NCBI GenBank assembly: GCA_003991915.1
Contig: RQTK01000507.1
Span: 258,804-322,803 of the forward strand
Source of the DNA: Elysia chlorotica
Lineage: Eukaryota; Mollusca; Gastropoda; Plakobranchidae
Direction of reading: 5' to 3'
DNA: 64,000 nt
The position numbers and the translations under genes are program-made. The notes under the pieces were generated by a model. That model was not told the DNA's origin. It ran no database searches and saw only the letters and a program-made list of their open reading frames with translations. Of the stretch, positions 24,301 through 36,173 are shown one piece after another (the stretch's first letter is position 1; every line of letters begins with the position of its first letter).

Positions 24301-27081
24301 AATACACTGTTGATGTCTGCATTGCCAAGCATCAATTTGCACTGATCGATGTTGTGACAGTAACCTAATGTAGTAAGGATCGGCCATTGCATTGCATATT
24401 TTGATATCACAGTTAAATGTGATGTGGGCTAGACCTGATCAATGTCCTTTTTATCAAACCGGATGTGTATTTTATGTCACTGGTAGTATATTTTTCTACT
24501 TTGATGGTATCAGTGAACAAGTTTTAGCTCTGGTAGAGGATAGTTCTTTTTCTCTAAATAATCAGTTATGGAGCTTCACATTCCTGTAGTCTATGACCTG
24601 ACTCTGTCACTGGTGCTTGTGGTTAGTGCATAGGGATGTGCATGTTGCACCCGTACACAAGCAATGAGGTATCTTCAAAGGAGTGACCCCTGCCTCAGAT
24701 TTTAGAGTGGCCCTTTTATGCTTGAAACCACCTGAGGTTCGTTTCTTGTTTATCCATCGCTTGATGACACAGGGCAGATTGGACTTCACAAGCCCCTGTC
24801 CACATTATTACTTATAGCCTAGTTGCTGATGGATAGACCTTTCTCCATTAAACCAAAGCTTTTCATGCAACTGGGATACACATTTTTGAGGAGTAATGAT
24901 TTTCTCACTGTCTTATTATTCCTTCAATTTTCTATAGAGATATTATATTGGCTTAGTTTAATATAGCCTATATAGTGCTGATGTTGGACGTTAAACCCAC
25001 TCAACTACAACTACTTCACTGCCATTTTACTCTCTTAGAATCAATAGAATGTTCAATGCACCAGTCATAAATCACATAGAAAATCCTAAACCGAAAGTAT
25101 TGATTGTTAAAACTAGCAGGAAACAATGAGGAAGCAGAGGGTTCACCGTTCTAATCGTTTGAACCAATCATCCACATGACACTTGTACACATACTAAATA
25201 CTATGTTTCTTTTTAGATTCTAATAAGGAATTAACTTTCAAGACATTCAATAGGCTTTGTTATGAGCACTGACAGGCATTAAATCAATGATTCACACTGA
25301 TATCAAATCTAGATCTACATTTTCTGAAATTCCACTCCAGATTAAAGTTTGATCATGGAGGCCTAAATCCATTACTTACTGTGCAGTTCAATTTACAGAT
25401 CAAATGTTTTCTCTTAGATTTATAAGCTCTATAGTCAACTGTAAATATCTTTGGCTCTCAATGACATCTATACCATTAACCTATAACATGTTTGTGAAAA
25501 GAAGGCGTGCTTTCTTATACATGTACCTCTATGGTATTAATGAAATCCTACATTTTTTCTGCATTAAATCCTTTTTTTGTTGTTGTAAAAACAGTTAAAC
25601 AATTGTGCACCTATGAACCTTATTAAATTTATATTTCACCCTTAGTGGCCCTTTAAATAAGATTTTAAAAATTCATCAGCTTCTCAACTCCTCCAAACCT
25701 TTTTGGACCGAGAGACAGGTTCATCCCTAGTTATAACCATCAAGAAAATATGTTTCAATTTTTTTCTGTAACACTGTAATGGTTCCGAGAACTTTTTTGT
25801 TTTAATTGAATTTTTCTGTATGTCTCTGGAAAATCAGCCAATCTGTTACACTAAGATATAAAATGTCAAGCATTTCTGTATGGTTTTCTTTAAAAGGTTA
25901 AACCATTTTATATTCTCTTATAGATGGAGCTAGTTAAAAAAAATACTAAAAGTATGATCTATTTAAGTCATTTCTTAAATAAATATATCTTTTTTCTAAC
26001 TTATTTTCCCCATTTGCTGCTTGGTATAGGTATGGAACAGATTCTATAAAGGACTATAAAGCGAATCTTCAAAAGTTATTTTCTCGGTTACATCAATGCC
26101 TCCCCAAAGAATGCCTGGTCATATGGACAACCACTTTACCAATTTCAAGCAGTGCAAGGGGTGGATTTCTTGTGCCAGAAATAGAATTTATGTCTACAAC
26201 ATTGCGCCTTGATATACTCGAGGCAAACTACTACGCAAAGAATGTGAGTTTCCAAGGCTAAGACTTTTGGGTTTAAGGCTCAAATGACATTGCCAATTTA
26301 GCATAATAATTAAAAATGTAAACTAAAGAACACTGTAAATTTTATATTTTTGTTCTATTGCAGTTCTTTTTTTTTCTTTTTCTTAAAGTAAATCTTTTTC
26401 GTATCTGAAAATGATGTTTTTCTTTCCTACTAGCTGGCAGCTGACCATGGGTTTGATGTTCTGGACCTCCACTTCTACCTGAGACATTACCTGCACTGTC
26501 GCGTGAAGGATGGGATACACTGGGACATGATGGCTCACAGATACATCACCAACCTGCTGCTCAGCCACGTCTGTGATGCCTGGAACCTTCCCATGCCGGC
26601 AAAAACTAGTCGCACTTTCGGAAGTTACGGGTCTGTGGCAGGGGCCCAGAGAAGGTACAATGACTGGGCAAATTCTAACCACAATTTTGACAACTGGAAA
26701 TATGGAGATAGGTGCCAAGAACCTTATCGCCACAGGACGGACTTCACAAGTGACGAAATTGACTGCAACAGGCGTTACGATGGCCCTGTGGCCAGGATGC
26801 AGAATGAGCCGCGGCGCCTGTGGAATGGGCCATGTGGCCTGCAGGAACAACAGAGATGGGATAGAAATACGAATAATAACAATATCTGTTCTTCTCTGGG
26901 TCGTATGGCATTTTCATCTCTGACCAATAATTTCCATTCAGGCACAAGCTCTTGGGCTCCAGTGTTAAACCAACCCCAAAACTTTCATTGGCAGTCGTAT
27001 GAGCAGAACTCTTTTCATGCTCAGGCCCCTAACAGACGTTATGCAAGGAGACCAACAAACCCATATTCTAGAAGGTATTAA
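21276..27081 (+). CDS. PCED1: PC-esterase domain protein (PCED1/FAM113-like), complete, 6 coding exons
   Basis: Coding exons: 21276-21285, 22318-22395, 23255-23334, 23660-23892, 26030-26243, 26434-27081. Splice sites are GT/AG and phases agree, giving 1,263 nt and 420 aa. The start reads MANDFLDIFGKNDVISVL; a 3' splice site at 21224 makes the first coding exon part of a 21225-21285 exon with upstream leader. The PC-esterase (GDSL/SGNH-like) domain spans residues about 19-255. The nucleophile motif is GDS at 27-29 (VVVIGDSIQR), then REVRQFH, NSCLWDITRYG and the DxxH motif at D231/H234 in VKDGIHWDMMAHRY. The C-terminal 160 residues are Asn/Arg/Trp-rich and probably disordered, as in family relatives. 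The family is predicted to hydrolyse acyl esters; substrate and location are not established. Intron 1 carries a LINE fragment ending 17 nt before exon 2. PCED1A and PCED1B cannot be told apart here. Confidence 0.93.
21739..22300 (+). mobile_element. LINE 3' fragment, second copy, with a head-to-head inverted 5' piece
   Basis: The direct part, 21824-22300, repeats the element at 13343: the same 5' end (GGAATATTCAGTTTGGAAC) and a 165-aa open frame (21796-22293) with YGSECWTISKE, TNEEVLHL and RKRQMEFLGH. It lacks two codons relative to the first copy, in frame. The first ~75 bases are also present inverted at 21739-21815, separated by an 8-base spacer (21816-21823). The fragment ends in GAATGAATG and abuts the acceptor of PCED1 exon 2 at 22318. 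Confidence 0.85.
23893..26029 (+). other. PCED1 intron 4
   Basis: No exon is seen. It contains a short SINE 3' piece at 24957-25008 and AT-rich sequence. Confidence 0.6.
24957..25008 (+). repeat. 3' end fragment of the common SINE
   Basis: Only the terminal block is present (ATATAGCCTATATAGTGCTG, GTTGGACGTTAAACC, ACTCAAC). The 5' part is missing, as if only the LINE-recognised tail was copied or retained. Confidence 0.75.
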
Positions 27082-27229
27082 AAAGTTAATGAACTTATTC
27101 ATTGTTATAGAACACTAGATACAAATACATTAAGCTTTAGGCTAGGCAGCACATTGGAATGAGGAGGAGAAGAGGAACTCTAACAATTAAAGTACTCAAG
27201 CATCAGCTTGCTGGGAATTTTCAATAATT

Positions 27230-28320
27230 TTGTCATAAGCAGTGATCTCTAATCTTCAGTGGAAATTTGGCCATTACCTTATCTGCATTTTATCCTTATT
27301 TTTCCTTTCCTTAAAAGTCAGCAAATCGCGGAATTTTGCTTTTGAGCGGTATCAAAGTGAAAACATCCTATCGTCTGATCTGACCCGTTAGCGAAATGAA
27401 TTGCATTATCGGAACACAACTGAAATCTTCGAACGGTATAGATAATATTAGTATTACCCTATCGGGCCATGTGTGAGAAAATGTGTAGCTGTATCACAAC
27501 GCAAATTGACGGATTTTACCTTTGAACAGTATCGATAATGGGTCTAGTGTCAACCAATTGGACCTGTGTCTGTTTAAACAATGTGATAATGCGAATACAT
27601 GTATCTAAAAGCGCCAGTTACTTGTGCGACTGACAGTGTGTCGAGAATGGATTGCTTTCGTTTTGATCCGCTCCCCTTGAATGTATGCATTGTAACACAC
27701 ATTCTAGTTCCAAGCTTTCCTTGTGCATCATAATTTTACAAAATAATGTTGTCTCAATGGAATGTCTTTGACACTTGTGAGATTGAAGACTAAATGATTG
27801 AAATGTAGAGCCCAGTGAGCTCGAATTTTATTTTCATCCACAATCGACTGATGGCGGTTTGTGTAAAAACTTCTTTGAAGTCCAAAATTTAGTGAGCATC
27901 TAGACTGTATTTCTAGACGTAGATCGCGGATCTTTCAATTTTCTTTTTAGGTCTATGATTTCAGTAATACTAATAGTCTATTGAGGCATTAATAGTCTGC
28001 AAGGCTTGAGACGTCAACCCTTAGGTGTAGATTCTTGAGTGTGAATTATCTGTTTAGTATATGCTACTAGTACATTACATATATGTAGTCTCTCATACTC
28101 CTGATGATGCTTTTGCATCCTTCTGTGATGTTATGACTCTTTTACTTGTTAAGTCTTGCAAAATAGTCTAGTGGGCTACTAAATGTTATGCGTAAGATGC
28201 TATTTCTCCCATGGAGGAAACATTAGAAAGGTCCAGTTAGTTAATTATTCAAATTTTTTTCTTTCAATATCTTGTCTACTTAAAAAAATTAAATAGGTAA
28301 ATAGGACCCCCACTTTGCTA
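27230..28320 (+). repeat. Dispersed non-coding repeat, partial copy of the 2-kb element at 50654-52663
   Basis: Co-linear similarity with 50880-52297 in the same orientation. Shared blocks include CGCAAAT, GTGCGACTG(A/G)CAGTGTGT, CTAGTTCCAAGCTTT, TTTCATCCACAATCGACT, GTCCAAAATTTAGTG and TCAACCCTTAGGT. It lacks the ends of the other copy and about 240 bp present there at 51415-51660. It starts about 150 bp after the PCED1 stop, so it may be part of the 3' UTR. Confidence 0.85.
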
Positions 28321-28463
28321 ACCCCCTAACCTCAGCCTCTCATTCCATGCTGCACTGACACAGGGTCCATGTCAGTAATCGAATCCAACATCCTCATTAA
28401 AAGTGGCTTATTGCTCCAACGCCTCCTAGTCCTACCCCTTTCTGATACAATTTCTATAAATTT

Positions 28464-28469
28464 AATAAA
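28464..28469 (+). terminator. Candidate poly(A) signal downstream of PCED1
   Basis: AATAAA, 1.4 kb after the PCED1 stop. Another candidate is at 29508-29513. The sequence does not show which is used. Confidence 0.3.
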
Positions 28470-28724
28470 ACCATGAAGAAACTTTGCCATGGTAGATATT
28501 AAATTGTTTCTTGTCACGTCAATTTTTTGTTTTTTTGTAACCATTGTATCAATTTCAACCTTTGTAACTAAAAAATAACCGGCTCTTTCAGAACTACATG
28601 TGTGAGTATATTACAAATTATGTGTAGCTGCCTTTTATAAAATTCTAAGACTTCTTTTTGATATCTAGGTTTTTCCTGGAACCAATCTCCTGTAAACTGA
28701 TGGCTTTTTTTTTATTACCGAAAA

Positions 28725-28948
28725 ATACTCATAATTGTTACAATTGCTAATAGCCATACTCATACTTCAACTTGTTACAATTGCTAATAGCAATACTCAT
28801 ACTTGTTACGATTGCTAATAGCAATACTCATACTTGTTACAATTGCTAATAGCAATACTCATACTTGTTACGGTTGCTAATAGCAATACTCATACTTGGT
28901 ACGGTTGCTAATAGCAATACTCATACTCGTTACGATTGCTAATAGCAG
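28725..28948 (+). repeat. 31-bp tandem array, about seven units, each with a short palindrome
   Basis: The unit contains ACTTGTTACAATTG followed by the perfect inverted repeat TTGCTA-A-TAGCAA and then TACTCATA. Units differ at a few positions (ACAATTG, ACGATTG, ACGGTTG). It lies in the PCED1 3' flank. Confidence 0.9.
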
Positions 28949-31900
28949 AACCAGAAGGCAGTTCTTATTTTTTTTCAAACTATGTCTATCTTCATTAATT
29001 CAAAGTGATTTGAATCAATCCACTTGATTTTTGTGTTAATGTTTATGCTGCTTTCACATCCTTTCTCTATGCTCATCATAATGGTTTAGAATACTGTTTG
29101 TTAGTGCCTATCAGCTCTGCTCCATTCCTCATATTCAACGTTCCCTCCATTATGATGCAGGTAAAAAAATCTGGTCTTTACTCCAGATTCTTGTTCAGCT
29201 CAATTTTTTAAACTTTTAACTGATTTATGTGAATATTTTTTTTATATGGCTTGTAAATTTATACCATATTCAAATTTTATCAATAATTAATTATGACTTC
29301 CTCTTAATATGTTTTTTTTTGTGTGTAACTGTTCATAGAGAAGCTTCCTGTACCAAATTGTTGTGCCTTCATTTAAACTTACACTTACAGCACATAATTT
29401 CTATGGTTACAAAATGGAACTTGTGCTTTTTTTACTTAAAATTTTGAAAAACATCTGTACATGTACTGTATCCGTTCGGGCCGGATATTGAAATTACAAT
29501 CTAAAGAAATAAAGCCAAAATTAAAAGTCACAGCCATGTTTTATTGCTTTTCAGCCTTAGAAATTAAGAATAGAGTTGGTCTTAAAATGTGATAGCTTTT
29601 TTTTTTTTTTCACTCTTCAGGTTAGAGTTTAGTCAGTAAGAAATTATTATCTTTTTTAACCACCAACTCTAGATAAGTCAAAGTCATATTGTAACTGTTT
29701 TCTATTTCTTCTTTGTATAGATTACAGTTTTCACAGGCTCTAGATCGCAAAAAAAGAAGGATACCAAGCTTTGGGAGTTAATGAGTAGATTTTAGGAGAA
29801 ATATGAGGCACAAATTAATGACATTATAAATAGATATTCCTTTCTTTGTCATTTGCTTCAATTCACAGAATTTTTTTTAGACAACGTAATCATTGATTTC
29901 ATCATGCACAAAGTACCCGGTGCTGGGTTGTTTTTAACATTGATATTCATACGGGTATGTCATCAAAATATAGTTCCATTCTTTTTCTTCCTGATTAAAT
30001 ACACAGCATCCATGCTGAGCTCATAAATTGGTTTGTGAGAATTCTTTTTGTCTGTCATTTACTACCTTTTTTAGAATTCAACCTTTCCTGTTGAATATTT
30101 TACATGTATTGGCAACTGAAAGTACACTGTATGAAGATCACTTGCCTTTTCTTAACTTGCTGTAGTGTATAAAATAAATGTTTTGAGTTTTTAACTACGA
30201 TCACTGATAGTGATACTATAGTAGGATTGTATTACTGTACATTATAAAATTGTTTTCCGTCTCTTTTGAAATTTATACTATCCAGTGTGCTTTTTTTCTC
30301 TGAATATATAATATGAGTGAATCATAGATGTGTGATAAAGATTAGCGTTTGTGAGTATTTTATTAAAATAAGAATATTTCAAAACACCATTGATATTATT
30401 ATTTTATGTTAACTGAAGCATTGTATTTCAAATGTTTTGAATTAAAATATTGAACACTCTATATTGCTCAAGACCATCTTCAGAGGGTATACTGAAAACA
30501 CTTGAACAAAAATGTAGATGTAGATATATGCAGGGATATGTGACAAATGATTCTTTGATGGTGTTGTGTTATAACTGAGATTGGGGAGTGAGAGACAATT
30601 TCTTCATGTCAAAAAATTTCAGGTCCAGATTTCAGTGCATAAGGTTTTCACGCATTTTTAAAAAGAATGATTGTTTAATGTTATTTTGACAATGCAGTCA
30701 TTAGACAATGAAAAGGTGTGCTTGGACTTGACAAAATCAGTTATTTTAACATGGTGCAGTAGCGGTTTAGTCCCCGCTTACCATTGATTTTAAATAGAAA
30801 AGAACAACAAGGCTTACAAGAAACAAAATGGGTACACAACTTACCTGGGCAAAAAATGAAAAACAGAATATTGGCATTGATAGGCTAAGTTGCCATACGT
30901 CTTCCACCGTGGTCCATGCATGCGCTGTTCATCATAAGTGACTTTATGTTCATTATCCTTGTTTCATTTAATGTACATTATCCTTGGTGCTAAAATTAAC
31001 AGCAATATTTCACAATTATCTTTTCCTTAATGAGTATTTCGTTCTTAATGTACTTTACTTCTATGATTTTTTTGCATAACCTCATGTTTAAATGCTAATA
31101 TTATTTGGACAAAGCCAACATTTTTGTTTTTTTTTAAATCACTGTTGACTTCTGATTTTTTTCTTTCGTAATAGGTTTTATAATTATTTTTATGTTGTTT
31201 CTTGGAAATGTTTTAATCTGGGGTTGTTGTTTTTTTCGTTTAAAGTTCTTTTTTCTTACTTTTTTTTGTGCCATAATTTTATCTGAATCTATGACAAAAA
31301 TTGGATGCAGCCCCATTCTTTCTTTCAAATTGACTGTTTGGTTTGATTTAAAATTATTTTTTTTCATATTATGTTTTATGATTTCATGTACTGTTGCACA
31401 TGTTGCATGTCAGTACCTATTTTTTCTTTGTTTGATATTTTCATATAATCCACATGTTTTTTTATTCCACTTTATTTGTGTAAACAAACTTAGCTTTCCA
31501 ATATTTCATTGACCCATGATATCACTAGTATGACTCAGGAATCTGTACACAAAAGATTAAAACTTAAAACTAAGATTGATTGGTTTTTTTTATTACAACT
31601 AGGCTGCTGATTGCGATAGACATGTATCAATGTTATGTTTATCTGTACTAAAGCTCTCCAATCTTCTTCATTGTTCATTTTTTTAGCTCATTGTCATTTT
31701 TCAATGTCATGGCTACATGTTTATTGTCTCTCAAAAACCCTTTTTCCTTCCTGACATGCCAATGTTTTCTTAATTGTATTGTCCATCTTCATGTATGATC
31801 TTTCTTTCTCACTGCATGTATGTATATTATGTCCTGCCAATCTCCTCTTTGCTCTTGTCACCGTCTCAGCTAAAGTATGTCAATTGTCATCTTATCTTTT

Positions 31901-32779
31901 TAATTTTTATTTATCTTATACAATTATTTGTCTAATGTTATTGCTACTTCTGGAATCTTTCTTTCCGTCTATCTTCGATTTTGTTTCTTAGTTTGCTTAC
32001 CCCTTTCCTAGTAATTATTCATGGCACCCTTAGATCATACCTCATGGTAGGTTTGGATTGTCCTGCATGTAAAACTGAAATTTAGTGTTTTATAAACAAA
32101 TGTGACATGTGTACAAATTTTTTACTGTGAAGAATGGTCTGTATTTTAATGTTTTGCGATTCCAAAAAGTAAATACTTGTGTATACATTTTCCAAAATTT
32201 TGGTGTTGCTAACTCTTTGCTTTATCAAATGTATGCATGTTTAAGTATTCAATGTATGGTGTAGTACCAAAATTTGTTAGGTCTGTGTCAAAGCACTTGA
32301 TAAAATGAGGAAATTAATGGAAAAAATATGAAGTTGTGTACTAGAGGTAGAGGCTAGAGAGGCTCTCATGTGCCAGGCGGGGTCACCCACGGTGGAACTG
32401 ATGATGCTTGAGATCAACATCCATTGGGCTGCCACGTGACCCAAGAAATCCAAATGGCTAGAATATACACATATTAATTATTTATTGTGTGTTAGGGGAT
32501 ACCAGGCGAGTAACTGGCAGCGCCTTTATTTGATGGGTGCAGAAAATGTTTGTTTCAGACATTTTTGGCAAAATAATACATGTGTTGGGATCGCAAATTG
32601 GAATAATTTAGATTTAACCTATCAAAATCTTATTTAATGTAGTTACAAAGAACAATTTGAATAGTTTGATACAAATAATTGAAAAAACACCTGGACTGGC
32701 AACGAAAATCAAACCATAAATGAATTTGCAACAAGTTACACCTCAGATTGTCTTGATTTATTTCTTAACGTCATGTAAG
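28949..32779. other. Intergenic between PCED1 and MIC60, no gene seen
   Basis: AT-rich with many homopolymer T runs. Open frames near 29229, 31134-31512 and 31779 are low-complexity, without splice context or a recognisable domain. AATAAA at 29508 could end a long PCED1 transcript. Confidence 0.45.
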
Positions 32780-33012
32780 CAGCTGGGCTATACTACGGAC
32801 AGGTCCTAAGACTAATGTCTGAAAATTTTACCATACGGGGATACCGTCTCAGCCTGTAGTGTTACATTATCCATTTACTGATACCATCCCAAACAGTAGA
32901 GGGCGAATCCGACAAACACTTACCGATCATGGGATGGAACCGGGTATATTCCAATGTGGAGCCAGACGCTCTATCACTTGCACCAGTCGGCCCTCTTGTA
33001 AGTGTAACCAGC
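32780..33012 (-). repeat. Old, diverged SINE of the common family
   Basis: In reverse orientation the tRNA-like head shows TAGAGCGTCTGGC and a B box GGTTCCATCCC. The body shows TGGACAGGTCCTAAGACTAATG-type blocks with many changes. The tail is eroded. Confidence 0.65.
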
Positions 33013-33569
33013 TTATACTGGCTGGTACTAAGAGCATTATGCATACACGTACACTTACACTTGGTTTTCCATTCAGCCACGTTCCGTTCAGCTTCTACCA
33101 CTCGCCCCCAAGTGGTTTATGGGCGCCCCTTACTTCTCAGTACCTCTGGAGTCCATCCGAGGGCTACCACACACGTCATTCATATCTTCTGTCCTTTCTA
33201 AGCCTCTGACCAACTCCATGTTCGACTGCTCACTTCTTCACTTATCCTTCTCACATACGACACCTCTATGTTTAACTGTTTTATTGGGTGTGTTGTTGCC
33301 GAGCGACCTTACAGACAACACAGTCTTCTTTCACTTTAGTCTGGAAGGTGTTAAGTTTTTCTCTCCTTCCTGTCTCAATCAAAAATCAAACAAAAACAAA
33401 GCAAAGCAAAAACAACAGTTGTTATAGATTATTTTCTTGAGGCACTTTATCCCATAATCACTGTGATTGTGAAAAATAATTAGAAGTATTAAAAAAAAGA
33501 GTCGTTTTCGCGTGCGATGGCATGGCTAGTATACGATGAAATACAAAAGACATTAATAGTATAATACCA

Positions 33570-33895
33570 CTACCAGAAAACTCGCCATAGAGCCATGGAC
33601 ACTCAGAGACATCCAAGTAGACACCCAGCTAAGTAATAAACTTAGTAAAAAAAAAAAAGACGTACGGACAAGACAAACTCAAAGCACTAACCCTGGAACA
33701 CTTAAATGAAAACTACAAGAAAAGTAAAAAAATATATATATATAGGCCTACAGACGGATCCAAGAAAGGAAGCATTGTTAGCTTAGGAGTCTACAGCAAA
33801 GACTTGGAACTAAAGATCAACAAATGAATAACGGACAATAACAGTACTACAGCAGCAGAACTAGCGGCCATTGACGAAGCTATAAAGACCATCCA
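33570..33895 (+). mobile_element. LINE ORF2 remnant with RNase H domain, cut by the assembly gap
   Basis: Degraded reading shows linker residues (ALTLEHLNENYKKSKK), then RNase H motifs: PTDGSKKGS, LGVYSKDLELKIN, a stop, ITDNNSTTAAELAAIDEAIK. The Asp in TDGS and the Glu in AEL are the usual RNase H catalytic positions. An RNase H domain after the RT points to an I/Nimb/LOA-type LINE. Frame breaks (A-run, stop) show it is dead. The 3' part is lost in Ns. Confidence 0.75.
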
Positions 33896-34781
33896 NNNNN
33901 NNNNNNNNNNNNNNNNNNNNNNNNNNNNNNNNNNNNNNNNNNNNNNNNNNNNNNNNNNNNNNNNNNNNNNNNNNNNNNNNNNNNNNNNNNNNNNNNNNNN
34001 NNNNNNNNNNNNNNNNNNNNNNNNNNNNNNNNNNNNNNNNNNNNNNNNNNNNNNNNNNNNNNNNNNNNNNNNNNNNNNNNNNNNNNNNNNNNNNNNNNNN
34101 NNNNNNNNNNNNNNNNNNNNNNNNNNNNNNNNNNNNNNNNNNNNNNNNNNNNNNNNNNNNNNNNNNNNNNNNNNNNNNNNNNNNNNNNNNNNNNNNNNNN
34201 NNNNNNNNNNNNNNNNNNNNNNNNNNNNNNNNNNNNNNNNNNNNNNNNNNNNNNNNNNNNNNNNNNNNNNNNNNNNNNNNNNNNNNNNNNNNNNNNNNNN
34301 NNNNNNNNNNNNNNNNNNNNNNNNNNNNNNNNNNNNNNNNNNNNNNNNNNNNNNNNNNNNNNNNNNNNNNNNNNNNNNNNNNNNNNNNNNNNNNNNNNNN
34401 NNNNNNNNNNNNNNNNNNNNNNNNNNNNNNNNNNNNNNNNNNNNNNNNNNNNNNNNNNNNNNNNNNNNNNNNNNNNNNNNNNNNNNNNNNNNNNNNNNNN
34501 NNNNNNNNNNNNNNNNNNNNNNNNNNNNNNNNNNNNNNNNNNNNNNNNNNNNNNNNNNNNNNNNNNNNNNNNNNNNNNNNNNNNNNNNNNNNNNNNNNNN
34601 NNNNNNNNNNNNNNNNNNNNNNNNNNNNNNNNNNNNNNNNNNNNNNNNNNNNNNNNNNNNNNNNNNNNNNNNNNNNNNNNNNNNNNNNNNNNNNNNNNNN
34701 NNNNNNNNNNNNNNNNNNNNNNNNNNNNNNNNNNNNNNNNNNNNNNNNNNNNNNNNNNNNNNNNNNNNNNNNNNNNNNNNN
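33896..34781. other. Assembly gap, 886 N
   Basis: The left edge is inside a LINE remnant and the right edge inside an (ATC)n microsatellite, so the missing sequence is probably repetitive. Very long frames that cross it are artefacts. Confidence 0.95.
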
Positions 34782-34822
34782 ATCATCATCATCATCACCA
34801 TCATCATTATCATCATCAATAA
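34782..34822 (+). repeat. (ATC)n microsatellite at the gap edge
   Basis: ATC/ATT triplets directly follow the Ns, which may be the tail of the LINE or an independent repeat. Confidence 0.85.
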
Positions 34823-35066
34823 TAAATGAAATTTTTAACAAACTAAAGTATATCTTTTGGAAAATCAATCAGAACACAAAAGAAAAGTCGTGAAACTTGA
34901 ACATGGTTTACGCTACCTTCTGGGTATCCATCTGCAGGTTTGTCCTCCCACTCGCCTAAAATACAATGGGGTTAGGTGAGATTGAGAAATACGATGCTAC
35001 AAATTAATACAAATTCACGTGATCTAGAAATTGAAAAATAACTCTTCTAAAACTGCAAAGGGTTGT

Positions 35067-35334
35067 TGTTGTTGAGTTGGTTTAACGTCCAACATCAGCA
35101 CTTTATATACTATATAGTAGAAGGGGCCCAAGACTGACGTCGGACAGTTGTATGTGCTGCCAGGCAGGGCGGGGATACCATGACTCCTGTCTCAGTCGTT
35201 CGCATTAAACTGACACCGACCCAACCAGTAGGGAGCGAAATCGCCAGGGCTCGAACCACGGACCTTTTGCCTAGGAAGCCAACGTTCTACCCCAGGGCAC
35301 CACGCCCCCCCCCCCCCCCCCCCCCCCCCCTAGC
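35067..35334 (-). repeat. SINE of the common family, full length
   Basis: Reverse orientation: tail GAGTTGGTTTAACGTCCAAC, body with TATGTGCTGCCAGGCAGGGC, and a tRNA-like head with GGGCTCGAACCACGG (box B, reverse) and GTTCTACCCC. It ends at a C-run of about 26 bases. Confidence 0.9.
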
Positions 35335-36173
35335 GTAGAAGGGAAGGTTTGTCTTATCTGTCTCAACCTATCCTCCCTTTCCACTTTAGAACCTCCAAAA
35401 TTAGGGAACCCCATACATAAGACGAGAGGACCAGCCTCGTAGTTATAGAATGAATTAACACAGGATATGTCATGTATTGCCTTCATTCTGAGCTTTGCCT
35501 TTTGTCAACGCCGCCTGTCGCCGTATATGATCCACCAGGGGACCCTAGGAGACGTTAAACCTGGAGAGAAGGAGAGAAATCTCTTTGGTGAGAGAGTCAG
35601 AATGGCGTGCGACACCGGCTCTAGTATTGCCAATTTGCCAAAACAAGAGTCATGATAAAACAAACTTTTCAGTTTGGAAATTATATTTTTGATACACCAT
35701 CGTGTAAATTTTTGTTCTTTAATCTATTTCTATTTCAAAACAATTTCAACAAGCTTAAAACGTTAGTGCAATACACACTCATGTTTCTATTCTCACAGTC
35801 TTAACTTGAAATGATACAATAGCATTCATTGCTCTGTAAGTATCAAACTTCCTGGCAGTTTTCTCTTCACTTCACCTTGGGTAGACTCACTGACTTGACA
35901 GTCTTTACTATTTTTATAGGCAACTTTCGGTTACAACTTGCTAGAAACTGAACTCAGTTTCATTAGATAACAGTACAGTAATTAAAATGTATGGATTCTA
36001 ACAATGTCACGCATTGGAGCACACACAAACCTTCACCAAGTGTATAACAAATAAGAGTTAAATCTAGATCTAGAAGAATCTAGATCTAGATTAGTTCCCT
36101 CTAGATCTCTGTACACAGCGTACATAAAAAAAAAAGAAACGACCACCTAGATCTAGATTCTAGATCTACAAAT
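35335..36173. other. Upstream region of MIC60
   Basis: No exon is seen apart from weak open frames at 35271-35655. AGATCTAGA palindromes cluster at 36061-36170 directly before the proposed start codon; this is probably 5' UTR/promoter. Confidence 0.4.
36061..36170. repeat. AGATCTAGA palindrome cluster before the MIC60 start
   Basis: Five or more overlapping TCTAGA/AGATCT palindromes lie within about 110 bp, ending 4 nt before the proposed ATG. Confidence 0.6.

Noticed and set aside
28725..28948. CRISPR-like regular repeats
   Set aside because: The units are contiguous with no unique spacers, and this is animal DNA with introns; it is an ordinary tandem array.
33791..34868. Frames of about 340 codons across the Ns
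   Set aside because: They are open only because N positions are read as unknown residues.
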